Of a stretch of DNA of 64,000 bases, positions 11,851 to 24,660 are shown in pieces. This stretch comes from Dipteris shenzhenensis (Eukaryota; Polypodiophyta; Polypodiopsida; Gleicheniales). The position numbers and the translations under genes were made by a program. Position 1 is the first letter of the stretch. Each line of letters opens with the position of its first letter. A model generated the notes under the pieces. The model was not told the origin of the DNA. It did no database searches and worked only from the letters and a program-made list of their open reading frames with translations. The stretch is from the NCBI GenBank assembly GCA_047967505.1, contig CM106540.1, one strand, 5' to 3'.

Positions 11851-12084
11851 CGACCATAGGTACATAACCAATCAGCTCAGGTCATAGGGAAAAAGACCCT
11901 CGACATCCTTTTTTGATATCACTACCTAGAGGGGAGTTTTAAAAAAGGAAATTATGCTCTCTTTGCAAACATCACACCTCTTGGTAAATTCAAATATATC
12001 CTTGAAAATTTTTGATGACTTCACTCCTGCCTATTGTAACCTTTTCTATCCTCTAGCTAGCCCTTCATGGGCCTCTGTTGGTTT

Positions 12085-14820
12085 CATTTTCTTAGGGACG
12101 TATCTTCTTAGCACAACATGTTCTCCCAGTACAAGTAAGTGTTAAAAATGATTTGATCTATCAATAATTTCTAAATAGTTTTTTTGTATTTACATTGAAT
12201 AACTCTACTAGGGCCATTGCCTAAAGAACTTTGCACTATGTTTACACCAATGCAGGACATTGTTGATCATAAGTATAGAGGCATCTACTAGCTTATCCTC
12301 CACAACTTTAGGGGATTTCCTTGTGGTCAATATATGTAAATGTTCTTCCATATAATCTTGTTTCGCTTTCCAATAAACTATTGAGAAATTAAACTCTATT
12401 ATGAATAGTGGCCATCAAGAGGTTCTTCCTATGCTACATGACTTATTCACTAGATATAGAAGGGGCTGATGATCAACATAGAAGGAGAAATAGTTTGCTA
12501 AAAGATAATGCTAATAATATTGATAACATAAACCATTGGAAGTCCTTACTTTTTGATTGATGTAATTTCTTTTAATGTCATTGATTTTTGACTGAGAGAA
12601 GTTAAGTGGCAACACAGAAGGAACACAAATGATACTATAGTTTGAAGTATAATATGGACATAAAACCCAATATGCCAATGGATGGTCTTAGAATTGGTGC
12701 TTCAAAGATTTAACCATGTATTTCTTGAGATTTAGAAAAGGTTATTCGCAATCACTCATTCACTTGAAGTAAATAAGTAATTATGGAAATGGCGAGATTA
12801 ATTTTGCCATTTAGGATGAATATTTTGTGCTTACTAACTTGAGTCAAGATTAAGGTTAGGGTTAAGGCATAGAAATAGTCACCTATTAGAACAAAAAATT
12901 TCCTCTTAATTATGGGCCTTTTACATACAATTCTTAAACTATTTATGCAGCATTTGAGAGCTTAAAACATATTTGGGTACATAGTCCTTTCTATCAGTTT
13001 CTCTTTCTAGCTTATCTTTTCAAGATAGTTGGTATTGTTAGTTTCATTTCATGCTATCTAGTGATACCTTATTTTTCTAGTGCCACAAAACATCTTCTTA
13101 CAATGACATTGAAATATGGTACTTTGCATCTTGTATCTCATTCCTAAATAACACATATTGACATGCAACTCCACTTGATCAAGGAGAAGATGGTAGCACA
13201 ACAAATCAATATCCTTTTTGTCATGATAAAAAACTAGATCACTAATATCTTCTCAAAGACATTGGATGGAAAACAATGAAGGTTTTTAGTATTACTTATG
13301 TCATTTATAGAGAAGTTGGTGGCTGATCTTAAATCTTGATCTCAATTAAGCTTGGCTAGTTTGCATACTTGCAAATGAGCCAATAATTTTTTCATGAAAT
13401 ACAACACACATCATTTAGATAGTTGAAAGCCTATGTGACTATAGAGATTTAGTATTGTTATTCCTTCTAGGTTCTTTGTATACTTTTATGCACACATAGC
13501 CCCTCTCAAGTTATCAAATTTTATAAATGGAATTTTGCTATAGTATTCCACTTCACTCTTCCATCTACTAGATATTAATATTAAGACTTTGAGAGTTCTC
13601 ACTCTTTGGCCTTAGAGTGGTTATTTTAGAGTTCTCACTCTTAAGCCTCAAAGTGGATTCACAAAGTAGAAGCTATTGTGCATCATGCAAATGGTCTTTG
13701 TGCTTCTTCTCCTATAGAAAGTTTCCATTATTTTACATATTTCTTGTAAATTGTTATGGTTCTCTTTCCTCTTCTCACTTTTTCAAGATAAAGAGAATTT
13801 CAAGTATAGAGGGTAGAAAGGAATATCCCACAATCTGCAAAATCCAAGAATGTGGTTTTGGAAATAGCAAAAATGTGTTTGTGTGAATTTTGACTTTTTT
13901 TAGATCAAAGACATCATGAGAATGTAAATAACTTGAATGGGAATTTTCCTAATCCAATTATGAGTATGTAAATATCTTGAGGGTAAATAATAACCTCAGC
14001 TATCCATGGGTTTCCAAGAGCTAGTGCAGAGACCATAGAGGGCAAGACTATTAGCCTAGGGTGGAAGGATTTAAGCTAATGTAGAAAAGAATGATTTGGA
14101 AGAGAGGTTTAAGGCTTTTAAAAAATTGACATTATGCTTGGGCCGTGGAAGTTCACTAATCAATACCTAGGTAGTGGCATGGTAGGTTGGCAAGCTAATC
14201 TACTTGTTGAGGTAGTTGGGATAGTGTTTGCATATGAGACCCCACCCACTTGGACACTCAAAATTTAATGTTTGGTCTCCAATAGATTGTGGATTCTTTG
14301 ATGAAGCTATATGTATCTATTGGTATAATCTTGGTAAACATGTCATAAGAAAATCTAGACATAGGATTGATGCCTTTGCCTTCTTGCCAAATGAATACTG
14401 GTTATCTTTGAGATGTGAGTTATGATGGTTATAAAATTGGTCATTAAATCACTTGTTCTTGTATTATATAACTATCCTTGCATACTAGAATTGAATATAT
14501 AACTATACTTGCATACTAGAATTGAATATATCCTATTAGAACTAAGTAGAGTTGAGTGGGCCCATGCATGATTAGTTGTGGCCATTTTTTGTGAAGTTTA
14601 GGGAATATTTTGCATATGGGTAACTTGCTCAAGTTGTAGCTTATGCAATCCTCAATGGAATTTGAAAACCTTTAATTCTAGACTACACATTTTGAAGTTA
14701 AATTTGAGATCAAAACATTACAAAATTGGCAACTTGAATGAGATAACAAAGCTATTGCAAATGCTATAATGCCTATGAAGCATGCATCTTGGATGTATAA
14801 GATTTAATTGTTTAGTATCA
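12085..14820. repeat. Large tandem duplication, unit A (unoccupied)
   Basis: About 2.7 kb that recur downstream as unit B. Shared landmarks are CTTAGGGAC at 12091 and 14826, the TTTAGGGGAT region at 12310 and 15043, AAGTAGAAGC with TATTGTGCATCA at 13665 and 16247, and GAAGCATGCATCTTGGATGT at 14778 and 22888. No protein-coding gene is supported; the sequence looks like an unclassified repeat. Confidence 0.85.
13681..13685. other. Paralogous empty target site of Copia-A
   Basis: CATCA here sits in GTGCATCATGCAAATGG. In unit B the same position reads GTGCATCA, then Copia-A, then CATCATTCAAATGG. Unit A therefore shows the pre-insertion state. Confidence 0.85.
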
Positions 14821-16260
14821 TCTTCTTAGGGACCCATCTTTTGAGTACATAATCTTTCTTGATACATGTAAGGGCTCAAAATGGTTTGATTTATCTAGAA
14901 ATTCTAATTAGTTTTTTGTATCTACATTGAATAACTTTGGCTAGGGCCACCACTAGATGATTTTTACACCATCATTACACTAAAGAAGAACATTATTAAT
15001 CGTAAATATAGAGGCATCTACTAGCTCATTTTCTACACCTTTAGGGGATTCCTTGTGATCAATCTATACAGATCGTCTTCCATTAAATCAACTATTGAGA
15101 AGTCAAACTCTATTAGGAATAGTGGCCATCAATAGGGTCTTACTATGCTACATGAATTGTAACACCCTAGATATAGAGGGGGTGAGGAGAAATAATTTCT
15201 TTTAACGTCTTTGAATTATTGCTCATAAAATAAATAGGATAATCTCAACTGTATGCTTCAAGCTAAGTGAGAATATGCAAGGAACATGCTTGATACTAGA
15301 GTTTGGAGGATAATTTGGACATGGGACTCAACATCCCAAAGGGAAGTCTTAGAATTGGTGCTTCAAAGTTTAACCCCATGTATTTTCTTGAATATTCTTC
15401 ACATTCACTTATCCACTTGAAGTTAATAACAAATTAGTAAAATAGATGGGATTAATTTTTCAAAGTGTAGGACAAATATTTTGTAGTGCCTACAAGTCCC
15501 ATGAATGCAGTAACACCCTTATAATTACTAGAATATAGTAGATATACAATCAAATTGATTTTAGATTCACATATGGATATCTCATATCTAATATGATATG
15601 GGTTGAATAGATGTATTTGCATGAATTTGCGTTTTTTTGTACATTTTGTCACAATCAAGACACCTCTCATTCACATACGCCCATGTGAGGAAAACAATAA
15701 ATTTTCAAATTGGAAAAAGGAGTAATTTTGTATCCTTAGAACCACTAATGCTTTGAGATGCCATACCCAATGGCTTGTGGGAGTCCCTAGAACACTTTGA
15801 GGTGTGATATAGTGATATCAAATGATCCATTCTCTAGGTATATTTAATTTGTGGGTGCATGAAACGGAGGACTTATCTTTCTAGGTTATCATGAGATCCT
15901 TTAGAAAGAGTGGTAGAGACATCCATAGGTGCAAAATAGGATCTAGATTTGGAATGACATCCTTTAGAAGGATTATAAAGACATTAACGATTGCAAAGGA
16001 GGACCCACCACCTATATGAGACACAACAAATGGCATAGGAAGATCCAATCAAACTTCAAGAAGTAGAGATAGAACTAAAATAGAAATGAATGTGGCAAGA
16101 AATGGGCTTCCTAGGTTAACCTTGGTGTGCTCCACATGTGAGTAATGAATTTAAATGGTATATATCAATTGTAGACCATCATTATATAGGGCCATGGTAA
16201 GGATACAAATCAATCTGATCTTTGGCCTTGGAGTGGATTAGCAAAGTAGAAGCGATTGTG

Positions 16261-16265
16261 CATCA
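16261..16265. other. Target-site duplication (left), Copia-A
   Basis: CATCA immediately before TGTAAG of the left LTR, matched at 21734-21738. Confidence 0.9.
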
Positions 16266-16945
16266 TGTAAGAAAATAATACAACGTCTGTGCTCAACAGA
16301 TAACAGGATCTCGTACGCAAGAGAGAAAACAAAATAGTCAAAAATTTGATTACTGTAGAACTGATATAATAGATGGCTAAGTAGAAGACGGAGGTTGGAT
16401 GCTAAGTAATCAGGGTTGCTATAGCCAGTGATGAAATGGGCTTCATGGGCTTGCTCTTATATAGCCACCAATCATAACCAATCGTAGTCGGTTAGGCTCA
16501 ATTGGGTGGCTGACCCAGTCTACCCAAAACAGTCGACTGGGGGTCACTCTTGAAATAGGCCATCGACCATACGATAGAACCGGTGCGCAAAATAGAGCAA
16601 CTAACCTATGGTTACTATTCGGCCCACAGCCATCTGGGATCATCTGAGGCTCCAAACGGGCCCTGCAACCTGAGAGTGGGCTGCCCTTGGAAATGCTCCA
16701 TCTACCCTCAGTGCGATCAGTCAAGGGATGCCTTCCCACACTTGCATGTAGCCTAGTTGGCAGTGTGCCAACTCTATCTGAAGCTGTCCAGCCATCAGGC
16801 CACACATGGCCCCCATCTAGTGTCCAAACCAGGACCTACCAGATAACCGAGCTACTCAAATGCCTTCTCCTCATATGGGGGGCTTACAAGTAGAGTTAGC
16901 TGGTTCCCGCATAGTTACACGAGAGTGGAGCATTGATATCTAACT
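16266..16945 (-). repeat. Copia-A 3' LTR
   Basis: Left-hand LTR of about 680 bp, from TGTAAGAAAA to TCTAACT. The terminal A found in the other LTR (TCTAACA) is replaced by T, so the TG..CA end is damaged here. It lacks a segment of about 50 bp after GATGGC that is present in the right LTR. Confidence 0.93.
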
Positions 16946-16957
16946 CCCCTCCTCAAT
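16946..16957 (-). promoter_or_regulatory. Copia-A polypurine tract
   Basis: On the minus strand ATTGAGGAGGGG directly precedes the 3' LTR, the expected place for plus-strand priming. Confidence 0.8.
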
Positions 16958-16975
16958 GTCCACCCACAAATGAAC

Positions 16976-18710
16976 TTACTTTTTTGGCCCAATGCCAAGT
17001 CGATGAAGATGCCTCTCTAGCAAGTCTCTTCCAAGAGCCTTCGTGAAGATGTCCGCAGCATTCTCTGTAGTCAGACAGTACACTAAGTCAACCTCTCCAT
17101 CCATGATCAGCTCGTGTACAAAGTGATATTGAATCTCAATGTGTTTTGTACGAGCATGGAACACCGGGTTCTTTGCAATCGCCATGCAACTCTGATTGTC
17201 ACATGATAATTGCATAGGCTTGTTCTGCACTGCACCCATGTCTCCCAAAGTCCTCCTCAACCACACTGCCTCGCAAGAAGCAAAGCATGCAGATTTGTAC
17301 TTAGCCTCGGTAGAAGAAAGAGCAACTGTGGGTTGCTTCTTGCTGACCCATGACACAACTCCATATCCAAGTGAGAAACAGTACCTTGTCACTGATCTCC
17401 TGCTGTCCACATCTCCTGCCCAATCCGAATCACAGAATCCGGTCAAGATGTTACCATTGGTATAGGTGATGCCATAATCAAGTGTGCCTTTGATGTATTT
17501 CAGCACTCGCATCCTTGCCCTCCAATGGTTCTCCTGGGGCTTATTGGAAAACTTGCTTAGTACACCAATCGCAAAGCTGATGTCCGGCCATGTGTTGCAC
17601 AGGTAGATCAAGTTGCCCAAAATCCTTTTGTACTTCGCTTCGTCCACCAGTGGTAATGAATCCTCGTTTGAGAGCTTCATGTCAACCTCCATAGGGGTAC
17701 TAACTGACTTGCACTCAGCCATGCCAAATGCCTTTAGTATCTCTCCAGCATACTTCAGTTGTGAAATGAAGATCTATTTTGGCTCCTGCCAAACTTCAAT
17801 CCCCAAACAAAAAAGCATCATCATTCAAACTCTTTTCCTAGCAAATGCTTCGTCTATGAGATCTTCTCTTCATGGTTCCCTGTTATGACAAGGTTGTCCA
17901 CATAAAGGACCACGATCATACACCTGCCTCCTCTCTGAAGATATACAAATTTGCATTAGATGGGCTCCTCCTAAACCCATTTTGTAGAAAGTAGGCATCA
18001 ATTCACTGGTACCACGCTCGCGGGGCCTATTTCAGCCCGTAAAGTGCCTTCTTCAGTTTGCAGACTTTACCTTTTGAACCGGGGATCTCAAAACCTCGTG
18101 GTTTTTCCATGTATACCTCCTCCTTGAGACCTCCATTCAAAAAGGAAGATTTCACATCCATCTGAAACATGGGCCAACTTCCCTGGGCAGCTAAAGCCAA
18201 AACACTGTGAATTGTGGTTAGTCGAGCTGTGGGAGCAAAAGTATCTTGATAATCAAAACCATGTACCTGTGCAAATCCTTTTGCCACAAGCCGAGCCTTG
18301 TACTTATCCAATGTGCTGTCGGACTTGTACTTGGTCTTGTACACCCACTTGGTTCCGATTACCTTGTGTTTTGGTGGTCGATCCACAAGGTCCCAAGTGT
18401 TGTTCTTCATTATGGAGCCATACTCTGACTGTATAGCCTCCATCCACCTATCATCACCCTGTGCCTCTTCAAGACACTTGGGTTCATCAGAACGAATCAC
18501 TTCTGTCATCAAAGCATAGTTGACCAAGTGTTCCTGTGCCCTTCTTTGCTCCTCTAATCTCTTGGACCGGCAGTGTTCGGATGGTTTCTCCTCAATGGCT
18601 AGAGGTTCTCTGCCATCCAAAAGCTGCTTTGTCCACTTCAGGAATAGCCGTTGCCATTGTGGTTCTGCAGGCTCTTCTTCATCTTCTTTGTCTTGAATCC
18701 TCCCAAGCAC
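16976..18710 (-). pseudogene. Copia-A reverse transcriptase-RNase H
   Basis: The first open block (18710-18027) reads through the RT fingers and palm, with GTKWVYKTKY, KARLVAKGF and the first catalytic aspartate region (FQMDVKSSFLNG). It ends in a stop right after KKALYGLK. Degenerate sequence follows to 17723. There the YVDD box reads YVDN (17893-17904), which removes one of the two metal-binding aspartates. The final block (17722-16976, 248 codons) is an intact RT tail plus RNase H with CDSDWAGD, LSSTEAKY, CDNQS and ARTKHIE, all expected of the family. The polyprotein cannot be translated in one piece and the RT would be inactive even if it were. Confidence 0.95.
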
Positions 18711-18911
18711 CGTTGGGGGAGTTCGGTCTGCTGTTGGTGGCAGTACTAGATGGATATCATAGTCCTAGTTGTCTAGGAAGGAAGCATCCTCCTCCAATTG
18801 ATGTGGCTGATTTGAGAAGACCACATCGTGACTTACAATTACGTTCTTGGTAACAGGGTTATAGAAACGGTAACCCTTCACCTCTTCACTGTAGCCCAAG
18901 AAAATACACTT

Positions 18912-19864
18912 CTAGCTCTTCGGTTCCCATTTGGTCCTGGTAGCATCAGGGACATGCACAAAATAGTCACATCCAAAAACTCTGAAATGTGCAACTGAAG
19001 GTTTCTTACCAGAAAAGGCCAGTGGAGTCATCCCATTCACAGCCTTCGTGTAGCTACGATTGAGAATGTAAACTACAGTGTTACATGCTTCAGCCCAGAA
19101 AGTCTTTTCCAAATCTTTCCCTTTCATCATACTCCAGCCCATTTCACAGATGATGTGCATCTTGCATTCTACTACTCCATTTTGCTATGATGTATGTGGC
19201 AGGGGTTTCTGCCTCTTGATTCCGTGACTTTGCCAGTAACTTTCGAATTCAGTCGATGTGAACTCTCCACCTCTGTCTGATCTCAGCTTCTTCACCTTCC
19301 TCCCCGATTCTTTCTCGACCATTACATGCCATTCCTTGAACCTACTGAAAGCCTCGTCTTTCGTCTTCAGGAAGTATATCCATATCCTTCTACTGTAGTC
19401 ATCGATTAGCATCATAAAGTAGAAGGAACCACCCAAAGCTTCCATTTCCATCTTTTCATAGAGGTCCATGTGAACGAGCTCTAGAGGAGCCTTTGCCTTG
19501 TTGGTTTCTTTAGGAAAGGGTTGCCGATGCTGCTTGCCCATCATGCAAGCTTCACATACATCGGGCAGATCTGAAATTTCTGGTAGGTCCGCAATCATTC
19601 CACTTTTATGCATCTCCTTCAAAGAACTAAGGTTTAGATGACCAAACCTCTCATGCCACAGCTTAGTGTTCTTCACATCCACTCAAGCACTGAAAGGTGA
19701 GAGTTCGTAAATGTTATTGCGCCGTCTACCTTTACCAATGATCTTCCCTTGAAGATCCAAGATCTGTGCACCATTCTTATCGAATTAAATTTGAGGTCCC
19801 AATCCGTGATCGTAGAAATGGACAAGTTCCTCTTGATATCTGGCACATAAAGAACATCGGACAA
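18912..19864 (-). pseudogene. Copia-A integrase
   Basis: The N-terminal part reads DVLYVPDIKRNL (19864 downwards). Then come the gag-pre-integrase/HHCC zinc finger (LWHERFGHLN and CEACMMGKQ) and the core (VHMDLYEKM, LIDDYSRRIWIYF, LRSDRGGEFTS). A stop at about 19184 follows PLPHTS, just before NGVVE, which carries the third catalytic residue. The rest continues to 18912 with AEACNTVVYILNR and FRVFGCDYFVHVP. The usual SDNGGEF motif reads SDRGGEF. The active-site triad is present but the frame is broken. Confidence 0.93.
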
Positions 19865-20931
19865 CTATTTTATAACTCCATCTAACTTGAGAGCAATCGT
19901 ACCTTTTCCTTTTGTTGGACATTTTGCATCATTGCTGACTACTACCATGATGTCATTCCCTACCGGCTGTAGAGAGGTATACCAATCCTTCTGACTGGTC
20001 ATGTGGCATGATGCATGACTTTCAATGATCCAAGGTTCATCTGCAGGTACATGAACCGCCTCCATGCAAATCTCCTCAATTGCGATGAACAGCTCTATTG
20101 GTACTGCCTGCGTGCTGTTGCTGGACTCTTTCTTTACTCCGTTCTTCTCATCTGCAATCTTCTTGTGGCACTCATTCTGCTTGTGCCCTGCCTTGTTGCA
20201 ATAGAAGCACTTGATCTTCTTGCTCTTTTTATCATCAGAAGAAGATGGGTTACCAGAGTCCTTACCCTTACCTTTCTTTGATCCAGTCCAAAAAGCTGAA
20301 TCTTCTCCAGTCCTCATCTTTTGACACATCTCCTCCAAAAGCATCGCACTGAAATCCTCAAAGTTGAGGGGTGGATTTCTGTTCTGCGTATTTAGTGCCA
20401 TAACAAGACCATCGTACTTTGGTGGGAGAATCCGTATGCACCTTTGTGCTAGATTCTCGCTCGTGATGGTGATGCCAATCCCAGTCATCTGATCGTGCAA
20501 ATTCTTCACCTTGGTGATGAACTTCTCTGTCGCTTCAGACTCAGACAACTTCTCATTCACGAGTTGAGTCTCTAGATTCTGAATCCGCATCTGATTCGTG
20601 GTCTCGTACTGATTTTTCAAGACCGTTCATGCCTCCACTATGGTGACATGTTGAATTAACACCATGATGGAATCACTAACACTATAGACAATAGAATACA
20701 GCACATCCGCATTTCTTCTTGTCCACGTGAGAATCTCATTTGCAGTTGGTACTATATGTTGTCCTGCATTGGCTGAATTCCCGGCCTCACGTCCACCCCA
20801 GTAGCAATGTCCCAAAGCTCATATGCGCTTAGGATGGTCTTCATCTTGAACTTCCAAAGAGGATAGTTAGAGCCATCCAACTTTCTGCATTCGCCGAATG
20901 GTGGGAATCGCAGTCTTGCGGGCTGGGCCAT
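19865..20931 (-). pseudogene. Copia-A gag-protease
   Basis: Translation would begin at ATG 20931 (MAQPARLRFPPFGE) and reads the family signature LDGSNYPLWKFKMKTIL, stopping after 59 codons at 20752. The frame is lost there. A second block ends in a stop at 20627 where a Trp codon of the family (TGG) has become TGA. From 20620 the frame is open for 251 codons: gag C-terminus, CCHC zinc knuckle (CFYCNKAGHKQNEC) and the start of the protease. The protease active site, normally DSGASxHMT in this family, reads ESHASCHMT, so both catalytic Asp and the following Gly are changed. Confidence 0.93.
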
Positions 20932-20989
20932 CTCTCACAATCTGCTCGCAAATAGAAACACACTACCAAATCTTCATGCTAGAGTCCAA

Positions 20990-21001
20990 GCTCTGATACC
21001 A
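20990..21001 (-). promoter_or_regulatory. Copia-A primer-binding site
   Basis: The minus strand reads TGGTATCAGAGC directly inside the 5' LTR, complementary to the 3' end of plant initiator tRNA-Met. Confidence 0.93.
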
Positions 21002-21733
21002 TGTAAGAAAATAATATAACATCTATGCTCAACAGATAACAAGATCTCGTACACAAGAGAGAAAACAAAATAGTATAGAGAATCAAAATTTTGATTACTG
21101 TAGAACTGATACAATAAATGGCACTGCCTCCCAACCATGCGCTCCTGTGAAAGAAGCTTCGATGGCATGCCGAAAACAATAGAAGACGGAGGTTGGATGC
21201 TAAGGAATTAGGGTTGTTATAGCCAGTGATGAAATGGGCTTCACGGGCTTGCTCTTATATAGCCACCAGTCATAGTCAGTTAGGCTCAATTGGATGGTGG
21301 AGCCAGTCCGCCCAAAATGATCGCCTAGGGGTCGGTCTCGAAATAGGCCACCGACCATACAATAGAACCGGTGCGCAAAATAGAGCAACTAACCTACGGT
21401 TACCGTTCGACCCATAGCCATTCGGGATCATCTGAGGCTCCAAACGGGCCCCGCAACTCGAGAGTGGGCTACCCCGGGAAATGCTCCATCTACCCTCAGT
21501 GCGGTCAACCAAGGGATCCCTTCCTGCACTTGCATGTAGCCTAGTTGGAAGTGTGCCAACTCTATCTGAAGCTTTCCAACCATCAGGCCACACATGGCCC
21601 CCATCTGGTGTCCAAACTAGGACCTATCAGATAATCAAGCTACTCAAATGCCTTCTCCTCGTATGGGGGTCTTACAAGTAGAGTTAGCTGGTTCCCGCGT
21701 AGTTACACGAGAGTGGAGCATTGATATCTAACA
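21002..21733 (-). repeat. Copia-A 5' LTR
   Basis: Right-hand LTR of 732 bp (TGTAAG...TCTAACA), followed by target duplication CATCA at 21734. It would contain the promoter of the element. Confidence 0.94.
21254..21261 (-). promoter_or_regulatory. TATA box of the Copia-A LTR
   Basis: TATATAAG on the minus strand within the 5' LTR (context GGCTATATAAGAGC). The same motif is kept in the other LTR near 16454. Confidence 0.6.
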
Positions 21734-21738
21734 CATCA
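21734..21738. other. Target-site duplication (right), Copia-A
   Basis: CATCA directly after TCTAACA, identical to 16261-16265. Confidence 0.9.
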
Positions 21739-22920
21739 TTCAAATGGCCTTTGTGCTTCTCCTATACTAAAATTTTCCATTCTTTTACATTTATCTTGTA
21801 ATTTTTTATAGTCAAATTTCCTCTATTCACTTTAGAAAGCTAAAGAGGATGTCAAGTGTAGAGGGTAGGAAGGAATATACCACAATGTGCAAAATCCAAG
21901 CATGTGGTTTTGAAAATAGCAAAGAGTTGTTTTTTTGAAATTTGACTAGTTTCTTCATCAAAAACATCATGAGAATGTAAATACCATCAATGGGGATTCC
22001 CTACTCAATTTATCCGGTTGTCAATATCTCGAGGGTAAGTTATATTAGTGGGGAAGACCCTAGAAGGTAGGGCTATTAGCCTCAAGTGGAAGAATTAAGC
22101 TAATATAGATGAAGAGAATGATTTGGAAGATAATTTTAAGGGTTAAAAGGCATTCAAGTCATTCTTGGCCATGGATTTTCACTAACCAGTACCTTAAAAA
22201 TGGATCTTGGCCATAAGCATGGATTTTCACTAATCAGTACCTTAAAAATGTATCAAGCCATAAGAATGGTAGGTTGGCAAGCTAATCTAATTATGGATAT
22301 AGTTGGGATAGGGCTAGCATATGAGACCCGACCCACTTGTATACTCAAAATTGAATGTTTGATCTCCAGTGTATTGTAGATCCTTTGATGCATATGTGTA
22401 TCTCAATTGATGTGATCTTGGTGAACATATCATAAGTAAATCTAGATAGAGGTACTGATGCCTTTGCATTCTTGCCACATTATGATTATCTTTGAGATCC
22501 CTTTGAGGTGTGAGTTGTGATGGTCATAAAACTGGTCATGAGATCACTTGTCCTCACACTATTCTACTTACCCAATATTTTTCTCTCTCATTATGCACAA
22601 TTATAGATTGGTACCACCTATCCTTGTATACTACCATTATATTGGTTTATCATTATTAGAATTAAGTGGGCCCATGCATGATTAGGTGTGGCTATTTTTT
22701 TGGGAATTTAAGGTATATAATGCATATAGGGTAACTTACTAAATTTTTAACTTATGCATTCATCAATAGATTTTGCATACCAATTGTACAATCTAAACTA
22801 CACATTTGAACTTGAATTTGAGATCAAAACACTACAAAATTGGCATCTTTAATGAGATAATAAAACTATTGCAAATGTTGTAATGCCTATGAAGCATGCA
22901 TCTTGGATGTGTGAGATATC

Positions 22921-23359
22921 CAACTATTTTAAAGACATCAAATAATTGTTCTACTTATGTATGGAACTAATTTTTCATTTGAATGTGTACTATTTGAGGC
23001 TCCCAAAAACCAAAGGTGGCAACCAATTGAGATACTTTGCTATGGTTTAGTGGGTATCTAATACTATGCTACAATTGTATGAATACATATGAGGGCATGC
23101 TTAATAAGTTTTTTTAATTTGATTGGAAAGGAAATTGTTTTAAAAATTGAAATCCAAACTTACGGATTTTCTATATATTGGTCTTAAAACTTTGATATTT
23201 GGTGATACTTGTGGCTTAATTCACCCATAAATGGATGCATTAGAGAAAATTCAATTGATACGTGTGCAATGTTTATGAAATAAATCAAGCATATTTTTCA
23301 TTTTGCATTGGTTCCTTTTTGATTCACTATCTTGCAATGAGCCCCATAAGCATGCTAAA
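22921..23359. other. No gene recognised
   Basis: AT-rich sequence downstream of duplication unit B with no open frame or repeat I can support. Confidence 0.4.
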
Positions 23360-23624
23360 GGTGATTCCATTGCTTAATCCATAGCATCAAACGTGCTAGC
23401 AAGCCATTTTTCTTTTTGCATTTTAAAGCCATTTTGGGACTTTTTGCAATTAGTTAGGGCAACAAATTGATGATGTGTAATAGTTGAAGGCAAGTGGTTC
23501 CATTTCTTAATCCATAGCATTAAACCTACTAGGAAGCCATTTTTCCTTTTGCTTTTTAAAGCCATTTTGGGCCTTTTTGCAATTGTTTAGGGGGCACAAA
23601 TTGATGACGTGTATAGCTGAAGGT
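23360..23624. repeat. 131-bp tandem repeat, two copies
   Basis: Two adjacent units share CTTAATCCATAGCAT, AAGCCATTTT and TTTTAAAGCCATTTTGGG, then TTTTTGCAATT and CAAATTGATGA. They differ by small indels and substitutions. Confidence 0.9.
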
Positions 23625-24660
23625 GAAAAAACATGGCCACTAGTTCTTCCAAAAAATTTGATATCTCTTTGCATTCAAAATTTCACTTCTCTTACATTAG
23701 TAAATCCCAAATAAGACAGTGGACACCCATGTCCTTCCTGACCTATGCAAAAAATCCTTGTGGCATTTTATGATGTGTCCCTTTCAGGATTTTACTTTTT
23801 TTTAATATTATTTCTCACTGTATCTATCTTGGATTCTTTCCATTAGTGCATTTTCTCCTTTTAGTGACATTTACCCCCATTCTACATGGATGCCAAACAC
23901 TAAGGAAGTAGCATATATGAGTTGTTCTTCAAAATTAAAAGATCCTAGGTGTTAGCATATTGTCATTGGTGTCTCTTTCTTTTATTTCTAGATAGAGAGT
24001 GCTAAGGTGCTATAGGTGGCATATGAGGAGGAGAAGTATCTATAGTATCCTCTAGCAAAGGACAAGCCTAAAGTGATCTTCACAATTGGGTGCTGATGGT
24101 GGAGGCCAAAGATACAATGCATTAATACGAATGGGCACCTCGTTAGGATGTTGGAGGACAAGGGTAATATTAACAAATGGGCACCTTGTTAGGATGAAGG
24201 CATCATTCCTCCTTCCATTGCTCAATCACCTATATTACCTCTAGGCCTGCGAGGCTCAAGTGGAGGCTCAAGTGCACAAACTTATACTTGCAAGGCCTCT
24301 GTTGCACATGTGTCATGGACCAGCTGGTGATTGGTGACTTGCACACTCTGCAAGAATCTTTACCACAAAGCAGTGTTCTTGATTGTGGAAATCTCAAGCA
24401 ACTCCTCAACAAGCTAGAGTAGTGTACCAAAATACTCATGCAAGGTTGTTGTAGTCAAGTGAGGAAAATCTAGGATGCCATTCAAGATAGCTCAATGTTC
24501 AAACTTATAGGTTGCCTTTCATGCCTGAAACTTGTGTGGTCTTGTAGGATTATCAGAGGTACATATCATGCTGAGGCATTACCCTACACACTCTTGAACA
24601 TGTCGCATCGACATTGGGGATGTTGCCTCTTGTGTGGCAACCATAGGTGTGACCGAACCA
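23625..24660. other. No gene recognised
   Basis: Mostly unique sequence. A short direct repeat (GGGCACCTTGTTAGGATG and its variant) occurs at about 24133 and 24179. No supported coding region. Confidence 0.35.

Larger units (their letters stand above)
16266..21733 (-). mobile_element. Copia-A: complete but inactive Ty1/copia LTR retrotransposon
   Basis: A 5.47-kb element on the minus strand. From its 5' end (right) it has an LTR, a primer-binding site, gag-PR, IN, RT-RNase H, a polypurine tract and an LTR. The gene order IN before RT defines the Copia superfamily. A perfect 5-bp duplication (CATCA) flanks it and an unoccupied copy of the target exists at 13681. The coding region carries at least five stops or frame changes. 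The protease and RT catalytic motifs are altered. The two LTRs differ by scattered substitutions plus a deletion of about 50 bp in the left one. A related orphan LTR lies at 2715. Confidence 0.97.
14822..22920. repeat. Large tandem duplication, unit B (split by Copia-A)
   Basis: Second copy of unit A, interrupted at 16266-21733 by a Copia element. With the element and one target-site copy removed, unit B is about 2.6 kb, matching unit A. No gene is recognised outside the Copia element. Confidence 0.85.
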
